13,590 bases of DNA from JAYYZW01 sp036339995 (lineage in GTDB: Bacteria; Pseudomonadota; Gammaproteobacteria; Ga0077536): assembly GCA_036339995.1 (NCBI GenBank), contig JAYYZW010000005.1, positions 1-13,590 on the forward strand, written 5' to 3'. Both the position numbers and the translations under genes were made by a program. Shown here piece by piece: positions 1-6,357 of the stretch. Positions within the stretch are counted from its first letter, which is position 1. Every line of letters begins with the position of its first letter. Below the pieces are notes generated by a model. That model was not told the DNA's origin and searched no databases. It saw only the letters and a program-made list of their open reading frames with translations.

Positions 1-1
1 G

Positions 2-1603
2 AACTGGTGGCGGCTCGACGACAAGGCCAAGCTCTCCGGCTGCCTCATGATCCGCGAAGCGCTCGCCAAGATCATCGAGCAGTTCGGGATCGATTATTAC
101 AAGCAGGGCACCAAAGAACTCATCGAGGAAGGTCGCCGGAATTTTATCAAGCGCGTTAAAACGACGATGGTGCCCGGCACGTATCGCGGTATGACCATGC
201 CGGTACACCGGCGCTCGCACCTACCCTTCACCCATCCACTGGCGAAGGGCGACTTCATCGACCTGGTACCGAACGAGATGACCATTAAGAAAGACGGCCA
301 TATCGAGCTCGACTTCGAGGGCGCCACGAGTTGGAGTTTTCATCCCTTTAACTGCGCGGTTGGCCCCATGAACGGTGGCTTCTGGATCACCCTGACCCAG
401 TTGTTGAACTACGACGGGCGCGTCAACGACGGCGCCTACCTCGCCGTCCAGCAGTACCTCCCGGAAGGCTCGATCGTGAACGCGAACTACGCGGGCGCCG
501 CGACCTCGCTGGCGTGGTGGACCCTGATCCCGATATTCGCGCAGGTCTGGCGGATGTTCGGCATCAGCTGGTTCGCGCGCGGATTCACCGAGGAGATTAT
601 TATGTCGACCCCGACCTGCATCGTCGGCGTCGCCGGCTTCGATCAATACGGCGAGCAACATGGCTTCCAGAATTTCGAGATGGCCGCCGAATCCTGCGGC
701 GCGCGCGGCGTCGCGGACGGCCTCGACTGTGGCAGCCCGATCTGGAACTCCGAAGGGATACAGGGTGACGCGGAAGTGTGGGAGATGACCGGGCCCAATG
801 TTTACCTCGGCCGCAGCTTCGTACCCAACCATCATGCGCTCGGGCGCTACCGCGGAGGGGTGGCCTGGGAGTCACTGTGGGTGGTGCGCGGCTCGCGCCT
901 GGTCAACGTAACTCTGTCGGCCTCGGGCGCGCATAACGGCGGCATTTTCCACAAGGGACTATTTGGGGGCTACCCGGCGCCCGGCTGGAAATGCCTGTGG
1001 GTGAAGGGTTCTAATCTTGAAGAGATCATCGCCCGCGACGACAGGGTTCCGAGCAGCATCAACGAAGCCGAAAGGATGCTGAAGGACGGAACCTTGACCG
1101 CCGAGGAATGGTATTGCGGGCCACTCAACACCTGGTCGCCAAACCTTTCCGACGGCGATTTGTTCGGCGTCAACTACAACGGCGGCTGCGGATACGGCGA
1201 TCCCATCGAACGCGATCGCGCCCTGATCGAGAAGGACCTCTTCAACGGCCTGACCACGCCGGCATTCGCGCGCAAAGCCTACGGCTATGCCAAGACCGAG
1301 AAAAAGACCGCGGAGCTGCGTGCCGCAATTCGCAAGAAGCGCCTGGCCGAGTCGGTGCCGGCTTCGCAATGGTGGCGAATGGAGCGTAAACGCGCGCGCG
1401 CAGGCGAGGTCGGCAAGATTGCCGCGCAGACCTTTGCACGTTCAGCCCAGATGTCCGACATGATCAAGGATAAATACCTGAAATTTTGGCAGCTCAAGAA
1501 GTTCCCTTACACCGACACGGGCAACATCGACTTCCGTACTACGGCGCCCACGGGCTTTTATTACCCGAAGTCGCCGCAAAAGCAATACAAAAAACCGGCG
1601 TAA
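2..1603 (+). CDS. acxB: Acetone carboxylase-type alpha subunit (hydantoinase B/oxoprolinase family), 5' end outside window
   Basis: The frame is open from the first complete codon at base 2, so the ATG at 47 is an internal methionine and 533 C-terminal residues are visible. The family is about 770 residues long, so roughly the first third is missing. The protein belongs to the hydantoinase B/N-methylhydantoinase family. Segments such as SFHPFNCAVGPMNGG and the long glycine-, tryptophan- and asparagine-rich stretch that follows are what I recognise as the acetone carboxylase alpha subunit rather than 5-oxoprolinase. Known role: with beta and gamma subunits it carboxylates acetone to acetoacetate using ATP and bicarbonate in the cytoplasm. 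The gamma-subunit gene follows after 11 bases, matching the usual beta-alpha-gamma order, so a beta-subunit gene is expected just upstream. The substrate could be another small ketone. No frameshift was seen. Confidence 0.88.
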   Translation, partial: NWWRLDDKAKLSGCLMIREALAKIIEQFGIDYYKQGTKELIEEGRRNFIKRVKTTMVPGTYRGMTMPVHRRSHLPFTHPLAKGDFIDLVPNEMTIKKDGHIELDFEGATSWSFHPFNCAVGPMNGGFWITLTQLLNYDGRVNDGAYLAVQQYLPEGSIVNANYAGAATSLAWWTLIPIFAQVWRMFGISWFARGFTEEIIMSTPTCIVGVAGFDQYGEQHGFQNFEMAAESCGARGVADGLDCGSPIWNSEGIQGDAEVWEMTGPNVYLGRSFVPNHHALGRYRGGVAWESLWVVRGSRLVNVTLSASGAHNGGIFHKGLFGGYPAPGWKCLWVKGSNLEEIIARDDRVPSSINEAERMLKDGTLTAEEWYCGPLNTWSPNLSDGDLFGVNYNGGCGYGDPIERDRALIEKDLFNGLTTPAFARKAYGYAKTEKKTAELRAAIRKKRLAESVPASQWWRMERKRARAGEVGKIAAQTFARSAQMSDMIKDKYLKFWQLKKFPYTDTGNIDFRTTAPTGFYYPKSPQKQYKKPA

Positions 1604-1614
1604 GGAGGCAAGAG

Positions 1615-2124
1615 ATGGCAACACAAGCACAAAACGACAAAGAAGTGACCCGCGCGCTCGTCCGCCACGAGCTGGCCTGGCCGGAACTGTTCAAGCTGAT
1701 GCGCGAGCCGAAGTCCGAAAACCGCTTCGACGATATGCTCGCGGCGATGCAGGAAATCGTGCCGTGGAAAGAGAAGATCCTGATTCCGCTTGGTGAAAAC
1801 CTCTTCATCGTCGCCAAGAAGGGCAAGGCCATCGTCAAGACCATGGCGGGCGCGGAACTCTGCGCTTGGAACGAGAACTGGAAGATGAAATGCCGCGTCA
1901 TCATCAGGAAGAACGCAGCGGATCTGAAAAAGGTGTTCCCGGCGGAACACCTCACCATCGATAGCAAGCTGGTCGAGATCCGCGAGTGGATCTGTCCCAA
2001 GAGCGGCATGCTGCTGGACGTCGACTGCGTGCCGCCGACCTATCCGGTCGAGATCGATTTCACACCGGACTTAAAGGCGTTCTATGAAGATTGGCTCGGC
2101 CGGAAACTTCCGGTCAAGCTCTGA
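1615..2124 (+). CDS. acxC: Acetone carboxylase gamma subunit
   Basis: 169 residues, the usual length of the acetone carboxylase gamma family (about 168). An upstream in-frame start at 1486 exists, but it lies inside the alpha gene. The ATG at 1615 is preceded by a strong AAGGAGG Shine-Dalgarno (1602-1608) that overlaps the alpha stop codon, so 1615 is chosen and the two genes should be translationally linked. Four cysteines (C83, C93, C127 in EWICPKSG, C138 in DVDCVPPTYP) are candidate ligands for a structural zinc; that assignment is inference. The protein is soluble, with no signal peptide or membrane segment. It is a small structural partner of the alpha/beta carboxylase and is not known to occur without it, which supports naming the upstream gene as Acx-type. 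Confidence 0.9.
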   Translation: MATQAQNDKEVTRALVRHELAWPELFKLMREPKSENRFDDMLAAMQEIVPWKEKILIPLGENLFIVAKKGKAIVKTMAGAELCAWNENWKMKCRVIIRKNAADLKKVFPAEHLTIDSKLVEIREWICPKSGMLLDVDCVPPTYPVEIDFTPDLKAFYEDWLGRKLPVKL

Positions 2125-2197
2125 GGGGTGCGGCGTTCAGCCTGGGGAAGAATCCGCCACCAGCGCCCGCCGTCAGCGGTGTTGCCGGCGCGGTCGT

Positions 2198-2325
2198 TCA
2201 GACACCACAGTGGGGCTGCAGGTTGACGACCAGTTCGGATGCAGTCTGAAATCGACCGTCAGAATCCTTGGCCAGGAGTTTCGCGATAATCGGCTGATAT
2301 TGCGCCGGATTCACCTTGATCGACC
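2198..2325 (-). pseudogene. Relic of a bacterial Ser/Thr protein kinase C-terminal lobe
   Basis: Reading the minus strand from 2314 to the stop at 2198-2200 gives 38 residues containing QYQPIIAKLLAKD, then DGRFQTASELV. This matches the end of Hanks-type kinase domains (subdomain XI, with its conserved arginine, as in LLAKDPxxRFxSAxEL). Nothing else of a kinase is present: the frame is closed by TGA just upstream (about 2324-2326) and there is no room for an ATP-binding lobe. The sequence ATCGACCGTCAG occurs twice (2251-2262 inside the relic, 2319-2330 at its upstream edge), so the fragment is bounded by a 12-base direct repeat. I read it as the leftover of a deleted kinase gene. With so few residues the assignment is tentative. 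Confidence 0.5.
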
Positions 2326-2330
2326 GTCAG
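2251..2330. repeat. 12-base direct repeat pair flanking kinase relic
   Basis: Two exact copies of ATCGACCGTCAG at 2251-2262 and 2319-2330, start to start 68 bases. They may mark a deletion or duplication joint in the spacer between the carboxylase and oxygenase genes. A chance match is possible. Confidence 0.5.
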
Positions 2331-2385
2331 CCACGTCATATGTTCGGTGTGGCCGACCCGCCGGCCCACTTTTGAGAAGACCGGG

Positions 2386-3669
2386 ATGAATACTGAAGAC
2401 CACGCCAAGCAAAATGCCTCGCAATTCGATCTCGATCACTTTCAGTGGACGGATAGTGAAGCCCGGACCGTCCCTTACGCCGTATTTACCGATCCTGGGA
2501 TCTTCGAACGCGAACAACAGCGGATCTTTCGAGGGAGGACCTGGAGCTTTGTCGCGCTGGAAGATGAAATAAAATCCTCCGGCGATTTCAAATCTACCTT
2601 CATCGGCACGACACCCATCGTCGTAACGCGTACGCGAGATGGCAGTATTGCCGCGTGGATCAACCGGTGCTCCCACCGTGGCGCCCTGGTCTGCCGCGAG
2701 CTGCGCGGCAATTCCCGCGCACACCGCTGCGTCTATCACCAGTGGACTTACGACGAAAGCGGGCGCCTGCGCGGGGTGCCGTTTCAAAAAGGTCTCGGCG
2801 ACAAGAGCGGCATGCCCAAGGATTTCGACATGGCGCAGCACAGCTTGACCCCGGTTCGCGTCGAGAGTTATCGCGGGCTCATTTTCGGCACCTTGAGCGA
2901 TGACAGTGAATCACTGACGGATTACATCGGCCCGGAAATGCTGCCCTGGGTCGATCGCATTTTTCACAAACCCGTCGAATACCTCGGTTGCACGCGCCAG
3001 TACGCGTATTCCAACTGGAAGCTCTATTACGAGAACGTTAAGGACCCCTACCACGCCAGCCTGTTGCATCTGTTCCACACGACCTTCAACATTTACCGTT
3101 CAAACATGCGGGGCCGCACGATTACCGATTCTCGCAACGGCCTGCACGCGATCATTACGACGGTACCATTGGCGGACGAGGAAACCGCGAAAGAATATAA
3201 GAAGCAAGACATCACGACCTATCAGGACAACGTCAAACTCGCCGACCCGAGCGTGCTCGAAGTTCGCACCGAACTCGAGGAGCAGACCAGCAACAACATC
3301 CATACGCTTTTTCCAAGTACGGTCATACAGCAGATCCACAACACCCTGGCGGTTCGCCAAGTGCTGCCGAAAAGTGCGTCGGAGTTCGAACTCATCTTTC
3401 ATTACTTCGGTTATGTCGATGACGACGAGGAAATGCGCGCAATGCGTCTCAAGCAGGCCAACCTGGTAGGACCCGCCGGCTACATTTCGATGGAAGACAC
3501 CGAGGCCACTGAACTCGTGCAACGGGGCATCGAATCCGCTGGTCCCGGGGCTGGCTCCTACCTCGGGATGGGTGACGAATCGCGAGACCAGCAGGCAAGC
3601 CTCATTACCGAGCACATGATTCGAAGCTTCTGGTCGGGTTACCGGGAATTGATGGGATGGGCGCATTGA
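2386..3669 (+). CDS. Aromatic-ring-hydroxylating oxygenase, Rieske alpha subunit
   Basis: 427 residues from ATG 2386, which has GAGAAG six bases upstream; a GTG at 2347 would add 13 residues of unlikely sequence. The N-terminal Rieske [2Fe-2S] motif is complete: C95-x-H97, 17 residues, then C115-x2-H118. The C-terminal catalytic domain carries the mononuclear iron triad D220-x2-H223-x4-H228 (inside NVKDPYHASLLH), with D371 in MEDTEATE the likely third ligand. The flanking sequence of the iron site resembles the salicylate 5-hydroxylase/anthranilate dioxygenase large subunits, so a carboxylated aromatic is a reasonable but unproved substrate. It works as an alpha/beta oligomer fed with electrons by a ferredoxin and reductase, neither of which is in this window. 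Its 3' end overlaps the beta gene by 13 bases. Confidence 0.93.
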   Translation: MNTEDHAKQNASQFDLDHFQWTDSEARTVPYAVFTDPGIFEREQQRIFRGRTWSFVALEDEIKSSGDFKSTFIGTTPIVVTRTRDGSIAAWINRCSHRGALVCRELRGNSRAHRCVYHQWTYDESGRLRGVPFQKGLGDKSGMPKDFDMAQHSLTPVRVESYRGLIFGTLSDDSESLTDYIGPEMLPWVDRIFHKPVEYLGCTRQYAYSNWKLYYENVKDPYHASLLHLFHTTFNIYRSNMRGRTITDSRNGLHAIITTVPLADEETAKEYKKQDITTYQDNVKLADPSVLEVRTELEEQTSNNIHTLFPSTVIQQIHNTLAVRQVLPKSASEFELIFHYFGYVDDDEEMRAMRLKQANLVGPAGYISMEDTEATELVQRGIESAGPGAGSYLGMGDESRDQQASLITEHMIRSFWSGYRELMGWAH

Positions 3670-4142
3670 CGCTTGACGGCGATCTCTACTTCCGCGTCGA
3701 TCGTCTGTTCGCGGAATACTGCGCCTGTCTCGACGAAGGCGAGCTCGAAAGTTGGCCGGATTTATTCGTCGAGGACAGTCTCTACCAGATGATCTCCCGC
3801 GAGAACTATGCTCAAGGCCACCCCATTTCGTTGATGCTGCTGGATTCGAAAGGCATGATGCTCGACCGCGTCTATTCCCTACGTAATGCCAATATTTACC
3901 AACCGCACCGATACCGGCACGCTATCTCTGGCGTACGGATCACCCAGCAGGATGACGAGGCGATCGGCGTATCGTCATCCTACATCGTCGCCCAGACCCT
4001 GACCGACGGCACCACGGACTTCTACCAGGCCGGCAGTTATTATGACCGACTGGTCGACGTCGAAGCCGGCTTGCGCTTCAAGGAACGCATCGTCGTCTAC
4101 GACACCTCGCGCGTCAAAACGCTGCTGGCGACACCGATATAG
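3657..4142 (+). CDS. Aromatic-ring-hydroxylating oxygenase, beta subunit
   Basis: 161 residues, the normal size for the small subunit of a ring-hydroxylating oxygenase (SnoaL/NTF2-like cone fold). The N-terminal segment, with FAEYCACLDEGELESWPDLF, and the central ISRENYAQG and NIYQPHRYRHAISG segments are typical of this family. The beta subunit is structural and has no metal site of its own. The ATG at 3657 lies inside the last codons of the alpha gene, in another frame. The 13-base overlap implies coupled translation and equal output of the two subunits. The protein appears complete and undamaged. Specificity cannot be read from this subunit. Confidence 0.9.
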   Translation: MGALTLDGDLYFRVDRLFAEYCACLDEGELESWPDLFVEDSLYQMISRENYAQGHPISLMLLDSKGMMLDRVYSLRNANIYQPHRYRHAISGVRITQQDDEAIGVSSSYIVAQTLTDGTTDFYQAGSYYDRLVDVEAGLRFKERIVVYDTSRVKTLLATPI

Positions 4143-4221
4143 GAAGGTTCTGGCGATTAATGACGGCTGGCGCGAGACACGCTAGCCTTGTGGAATTATT
4201 TCATCTAACGGGAGAATCACC

Positions 4222-5127
4222 ATGGCGAGCCCCCAGGCGCAACAACTCAAGGAAACTTTTCGGGAATTTCGCGATGCGAACTTCGCGAACCCCGATGCGA
4301 CGCTCGAGCAAATGCGCGCCAATGCCGTGGGATTCGGTGAGCTGACCAGCGAACCGGACGGCGTTCGCAGCGAGCCGGTAGATGCCGGAGGCGTTCCGGC
4401 GCAATGGATCATTCCCGACGGCGCTACCGAAGACCGGGTGTTGCAGTACGTCCACGGTGGCGGCTACGTGCTGATGTCCGCCGAAACTCATCGCAAGATG
4501 GTCGGCCACATCGCCAAGGCGACGGGCTGCCGCGCGCTCAACGTCGACTACCGCCTCGCCCCGGAGCACGCACATCCGGCGGCGGTGGAAGATTCCGTCA
4601 CCGCCTATCGCTGGCTGCTCGCGCAAGGACTCGAACCCGGGCATATCGCCATCTCTGGCGATTCCGCCGGCGGCGGCCTGTGCATTGCAACGGCGCTCAA
4701 GATCCGGGACCTTAACCTTCCCCTGCCGGCCGCGATCGTACCGATCTCACCCTGGACCGACATGGAGGGAACCGGCGAGTCGATGAAAACGCGCGCCGAT
4801 GTGGACATGATCGTATCGCCCGATGCGATCATGCAATTGTCCGGCGTATTCCTCAGTGGCGCCGATCCGCGCGATCCCTATGCCGCGCCCCACCACGCCG
4901 ACCCTGCGGGCTTACCGCCCACCTACATTCAGGTCGGCGACGAAGAAGTCCTGCTGGACGACTCGATCCGTTTCGCCGACAAGGCAAAGCAGGCCGGCGT
5001 CGACGTTACCCTGGAGATATTTCCCGAAATGCAGCACGTCTTTCAGATCGCGGCGGGCAATCTGCCGGAGGCGGATGAAGCGATCGCAAAGATTGGCGCC
5101 TGGTTGAGAACGAAACTCGATCTGTAG
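4222..5127 (+). CDS. Alpha/beta hydrolase, hormone-sensitive-lipase type (esterase/lactonase)
   Basis: 301 residues from ATG 4222, preceded by GGGAG at 4210-4214. HSL-family marks are present in order: oxyanion HGGGY (78-82), the YRLAPEHAHPA block (110-120), nucleophile S148 in GDSAGG, an acid from the DEEVLLDD segment (240-247) and catalytic H272 in MQHVFQ. There is no signal peptide, so it should be cytoplasmic. The layout resembles small acetyl-hydrolase and monoterpene-lactone-hydrolase relatives, so ester or lactone opening is the expected chemistry; the real substrate is unknown. It sits 79 bases after the oxygenase beta gene on the same strand and could share its transcript. The SD-bearing gap is too short to show a convincing separate promoter. 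Confidence 0.88.
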   Translation: MASPQAQQLKETFREFRDANFANPDATLEQMRANAVGFGELTSEPDGVRSEPVDAGGVPAQWIIPDGATEDRVLQYVHGGGYVLMSAETHRKMVGHIAKATGCRALNVDYRLAPEHAHPAAVEDSVTAYRWLLAQGLEPGHIAISGDSAGGGLCIATALKIRDLNLPLPAAIVPISPWTDMEGTGESMKTRADVDMIVSPDAIMQLSGVFLSGADPRDPYAAPHHADPAGLPPTYIQVGDEEVLLDDSIRFADKAKQAGVDVTLEIFPEMQHVFQIAAGNLPEADEAIAKIGAWLRTKLDL

Positions 5128-5384
5128 AGACGATCAAGATTTGGGACCAAACACTGGGTGACGCATCTTCGACGCTTCTAAATCTTATTCTCCGGCCTTG
5201 GCTACAGACCCTAAGGGTAATGACTTTGAATTGCTATCGAACCGGACCCTGTGAGGTGAGTGACAGCCGCTGCGCTTTTGGTCATGCTAAATGCGATGGT
5301 TAAGAACGGAGAGCCATGGCGAAGACAAGCTGTTCAAGCAGCACGATTCTAAGACGGTTGCTGACACTCATAAGCCCGCCAACT
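5128..5384. other. Gene-poor spacer downstream of the hydrolase
   Basis: I see no coding sequence with recognisable features here on either strand. Base composition is lower in GC than the flanking catabolic genes. A 7-base inverted pair, AAGATTT (5136-5142) and AAATCTT (5180-5186), is separated by 37 bases; it lacks the compact GC stem and T-run of an intrinsic terminator, so its role is unclear. An ATG at 5316 opens a short plus-strand frame that only runs antisense into the HigA relic and is not credible as a gene. Confidence 0.5.
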
Positions 5385-5627
5385 TCACTCAACCCTTTCC
5401 ATCGATGCATAAAGCCGTTCGTGTTTTCGTTCAAGCTTCCAAATGTTTCGTTTTGATTGCATCGTCAGCCAGAATTCAGGGGTGCTTCCCAACACCCCGC
5501 TAAGTCTAATAGCCAAGTCTTCAGTGACGCCTCCACGTTCGTTTACAACTTTCGACATTGTATTTCGCGCTACGTCACATCGCTGCGCAAGCTCGCTCAC
5601 CGTACGCCCGGCTTCACGATACAGCCC
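5385..5627 (-). pseudogene. 5'-truncated HigA-type antitoxin (XRE helix-turn-helix)
   Basis: The readable part ends at 5385 and carries a helix-turn-helix (VSELAQRCDVARNTMSKVVN) followed by GVTEDLAIRLSGVLGSTPEFW and MQSKRNIWKLE. This is the standard HigA/VapI-type antitoxin C-terminal two thirds, including the diagnostic TPEFWL. Similarity starts upstream of the first possible start (GTG at 5600): in-frame codons back to 5627 read GLYREAGRT, as expected for the family, but a TGA at 5628-5630 closes the frame and the usual N-terminal HPGE-type segment is absent. No HigB toxin gene is found on either side. I read this as a solitary, truncated relic. A short protein from GTG 5600 (71 residues) cannot be excluded. 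Confidence 0.68.
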
Positions 5628-5808
5628 TCATTGTAGGCCGCGACGAAGATGAACGCGCGGTCGAAGCCATGCGCGACTGCCTGGCTAGCGGTACTGCGGA
5701 CTGCCGATCACCGGCGACAAGCGCAACGCCGTCAGCTACGTGTCGTTGCTGACGCCGGCGAAGCAGGAAAAAAGCGGGGCTTTAGATGGCTGAATCGCAG
5801 CCTGAATT
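5628..5808. other. Unassigned interval between two minus-strand genes
   Basis: No intact gene is supported. On the plus strand, one frame around 5640-5690 reads RDEDERAVEAMRDCLASG, and a different frame from about 5705 reads LPITGDKRNAVSYVSLLTP before a stop near 5787. The pair looks like one coding sequence split by a frame change, but I do not recognise the family, so no function is given. Confidence 0.3.
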
Positions 5809-6087
5809 TTAGAACTTTTTACTCCGCATCGGCGAGACGGTCGCACCATGCGAAAGCCACTTGGTGGCCTGTGGCAGCTTGGCGTTTTCCTTGGCCATGG
5901 TGACCGGGCTGTTCGTCCAATTGCCGCCGCCGATCAGCCGTTTCACCGGCGTATCAGCAGGGGTATCTCCCAGGGAACGTTTCGCGTGTTCGCAGATTTC
6001 GCCCCAGGTTTCGTACCGGATGGACATACCGTGTACGGCTTCGATCACCTCGCCGTTCGCTTCGCAAAAATATTCGTACATGGGCAT
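5809..6087 (-). CDS. FmdB-like zinc-ribbon small protein with degenerate metal site
   Basis: 92 residues from the ATG at 6087, which has GGGATGAG just upstream. A longer frame starting at 6165 exists, but its first 26 residues are not family-like, while MPMYEYFCEANGE is the classic FmdB zinc-ribbon N-terminus. FmdB ribbons normally carry two CxxC pairs. Here C8 is kept, the second cysteine of the first pair is N11, and only C32 remains of the second region, so zinc binding is doubtful. The middle (EICEHAKRSLGDTPADTPVKRLIGGG) keeps the family spacing, and the C-terminal 35 residues are basic and low in complexity. The protein is soluble and of unknown function; FmdB itself is poorly characterised. 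The gene stands alone, divergent from the MFS gene. Confidence 0.65.
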   Translation of the reverse strand: MPMYEYFCEANGEVIEAVHGMSIRYETWGEICEHAKRSLGDTPADTPVKRLIGGGNWTNSPVTMAKENAKLPQATKWLSHGATVSPMRSKKF

Positions 6088-6357
6088 GATCTCATCCCTT
6101 TGTCTGTTCAGCGCCACATTCGGGGGCATAATGGTATGAGTCCCCGTTCGCGCAGGCAAGTTCATATACTGCCTTAACCCGCCCGCAAAGGGCCACTTTT
6201 ACTGGCCAGTTAAGCAAAAATTGGATCCAGACCATTCATTTCCGAGGTGTGAAATCGGAAAAGCGGGTTGGCAGGTTCTTGAAACACGCGGTTTCCAACA
6301 ACCTGTTAGCCCCACTTGAAATGAATACACTGTCACCGAATTTTCGGACGAGAACCC
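6088..6357. promoter_or_regulatory. Divergent control region between fmdB-like gene and MFS transporter, with three dyads
   Basis: This 270-base region separates two divergent genes and should carry promoters both ways. It holds a GGCCA/TGGCC pair (6191-6195, 6203-6207) whose right half is the perfect palindrome ACTGGCCAGT (6201-6210). A larger interrupted dyad spans 6272-6305, with outer arms CAGGTT/AACCTG and inner arms GAAAC/GTTTC around ACGCG. The palindrome CCGAA-TT-TTCGG lies at 6336-6347, close to the transporter start. A TTGAAA at 6316-6321 is a possible -35 box, but no good -10 follows at 17 bases. The dyads are candidate operators; no regulator gene is present to match them. Confidence 0.4.

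Noticed and set aside
221..835. 204-residue minus-strand open frame
   Set aside because: Lies wholly antisense to the acetone carboxylase alpha gene; low-complexity, Ala/Arg/Val-rich translation without family features.
1486..1614. Upstream start for the gamma subunit
   Set aside because: Inside the alpha gene; the ATG at 1615 has a strong Shine-Dalgarno and gives the family length.
2347..2385. GTG start for the Rieske alpha subunit
   Set aside because: Adds 13 residues unlike the family; the ATG at 2386 has GAGAAG at good distance.
4160..4345. 61-residue plus-strand frame before and inside the hydrolase
   Set aside because: Overlaps the hydrolase start in another frame and shows no recognisable domain.
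5848..6177. 109-residue plus-strand frame
   Set aside because: Antisense shadow of the FmdB-like gene.
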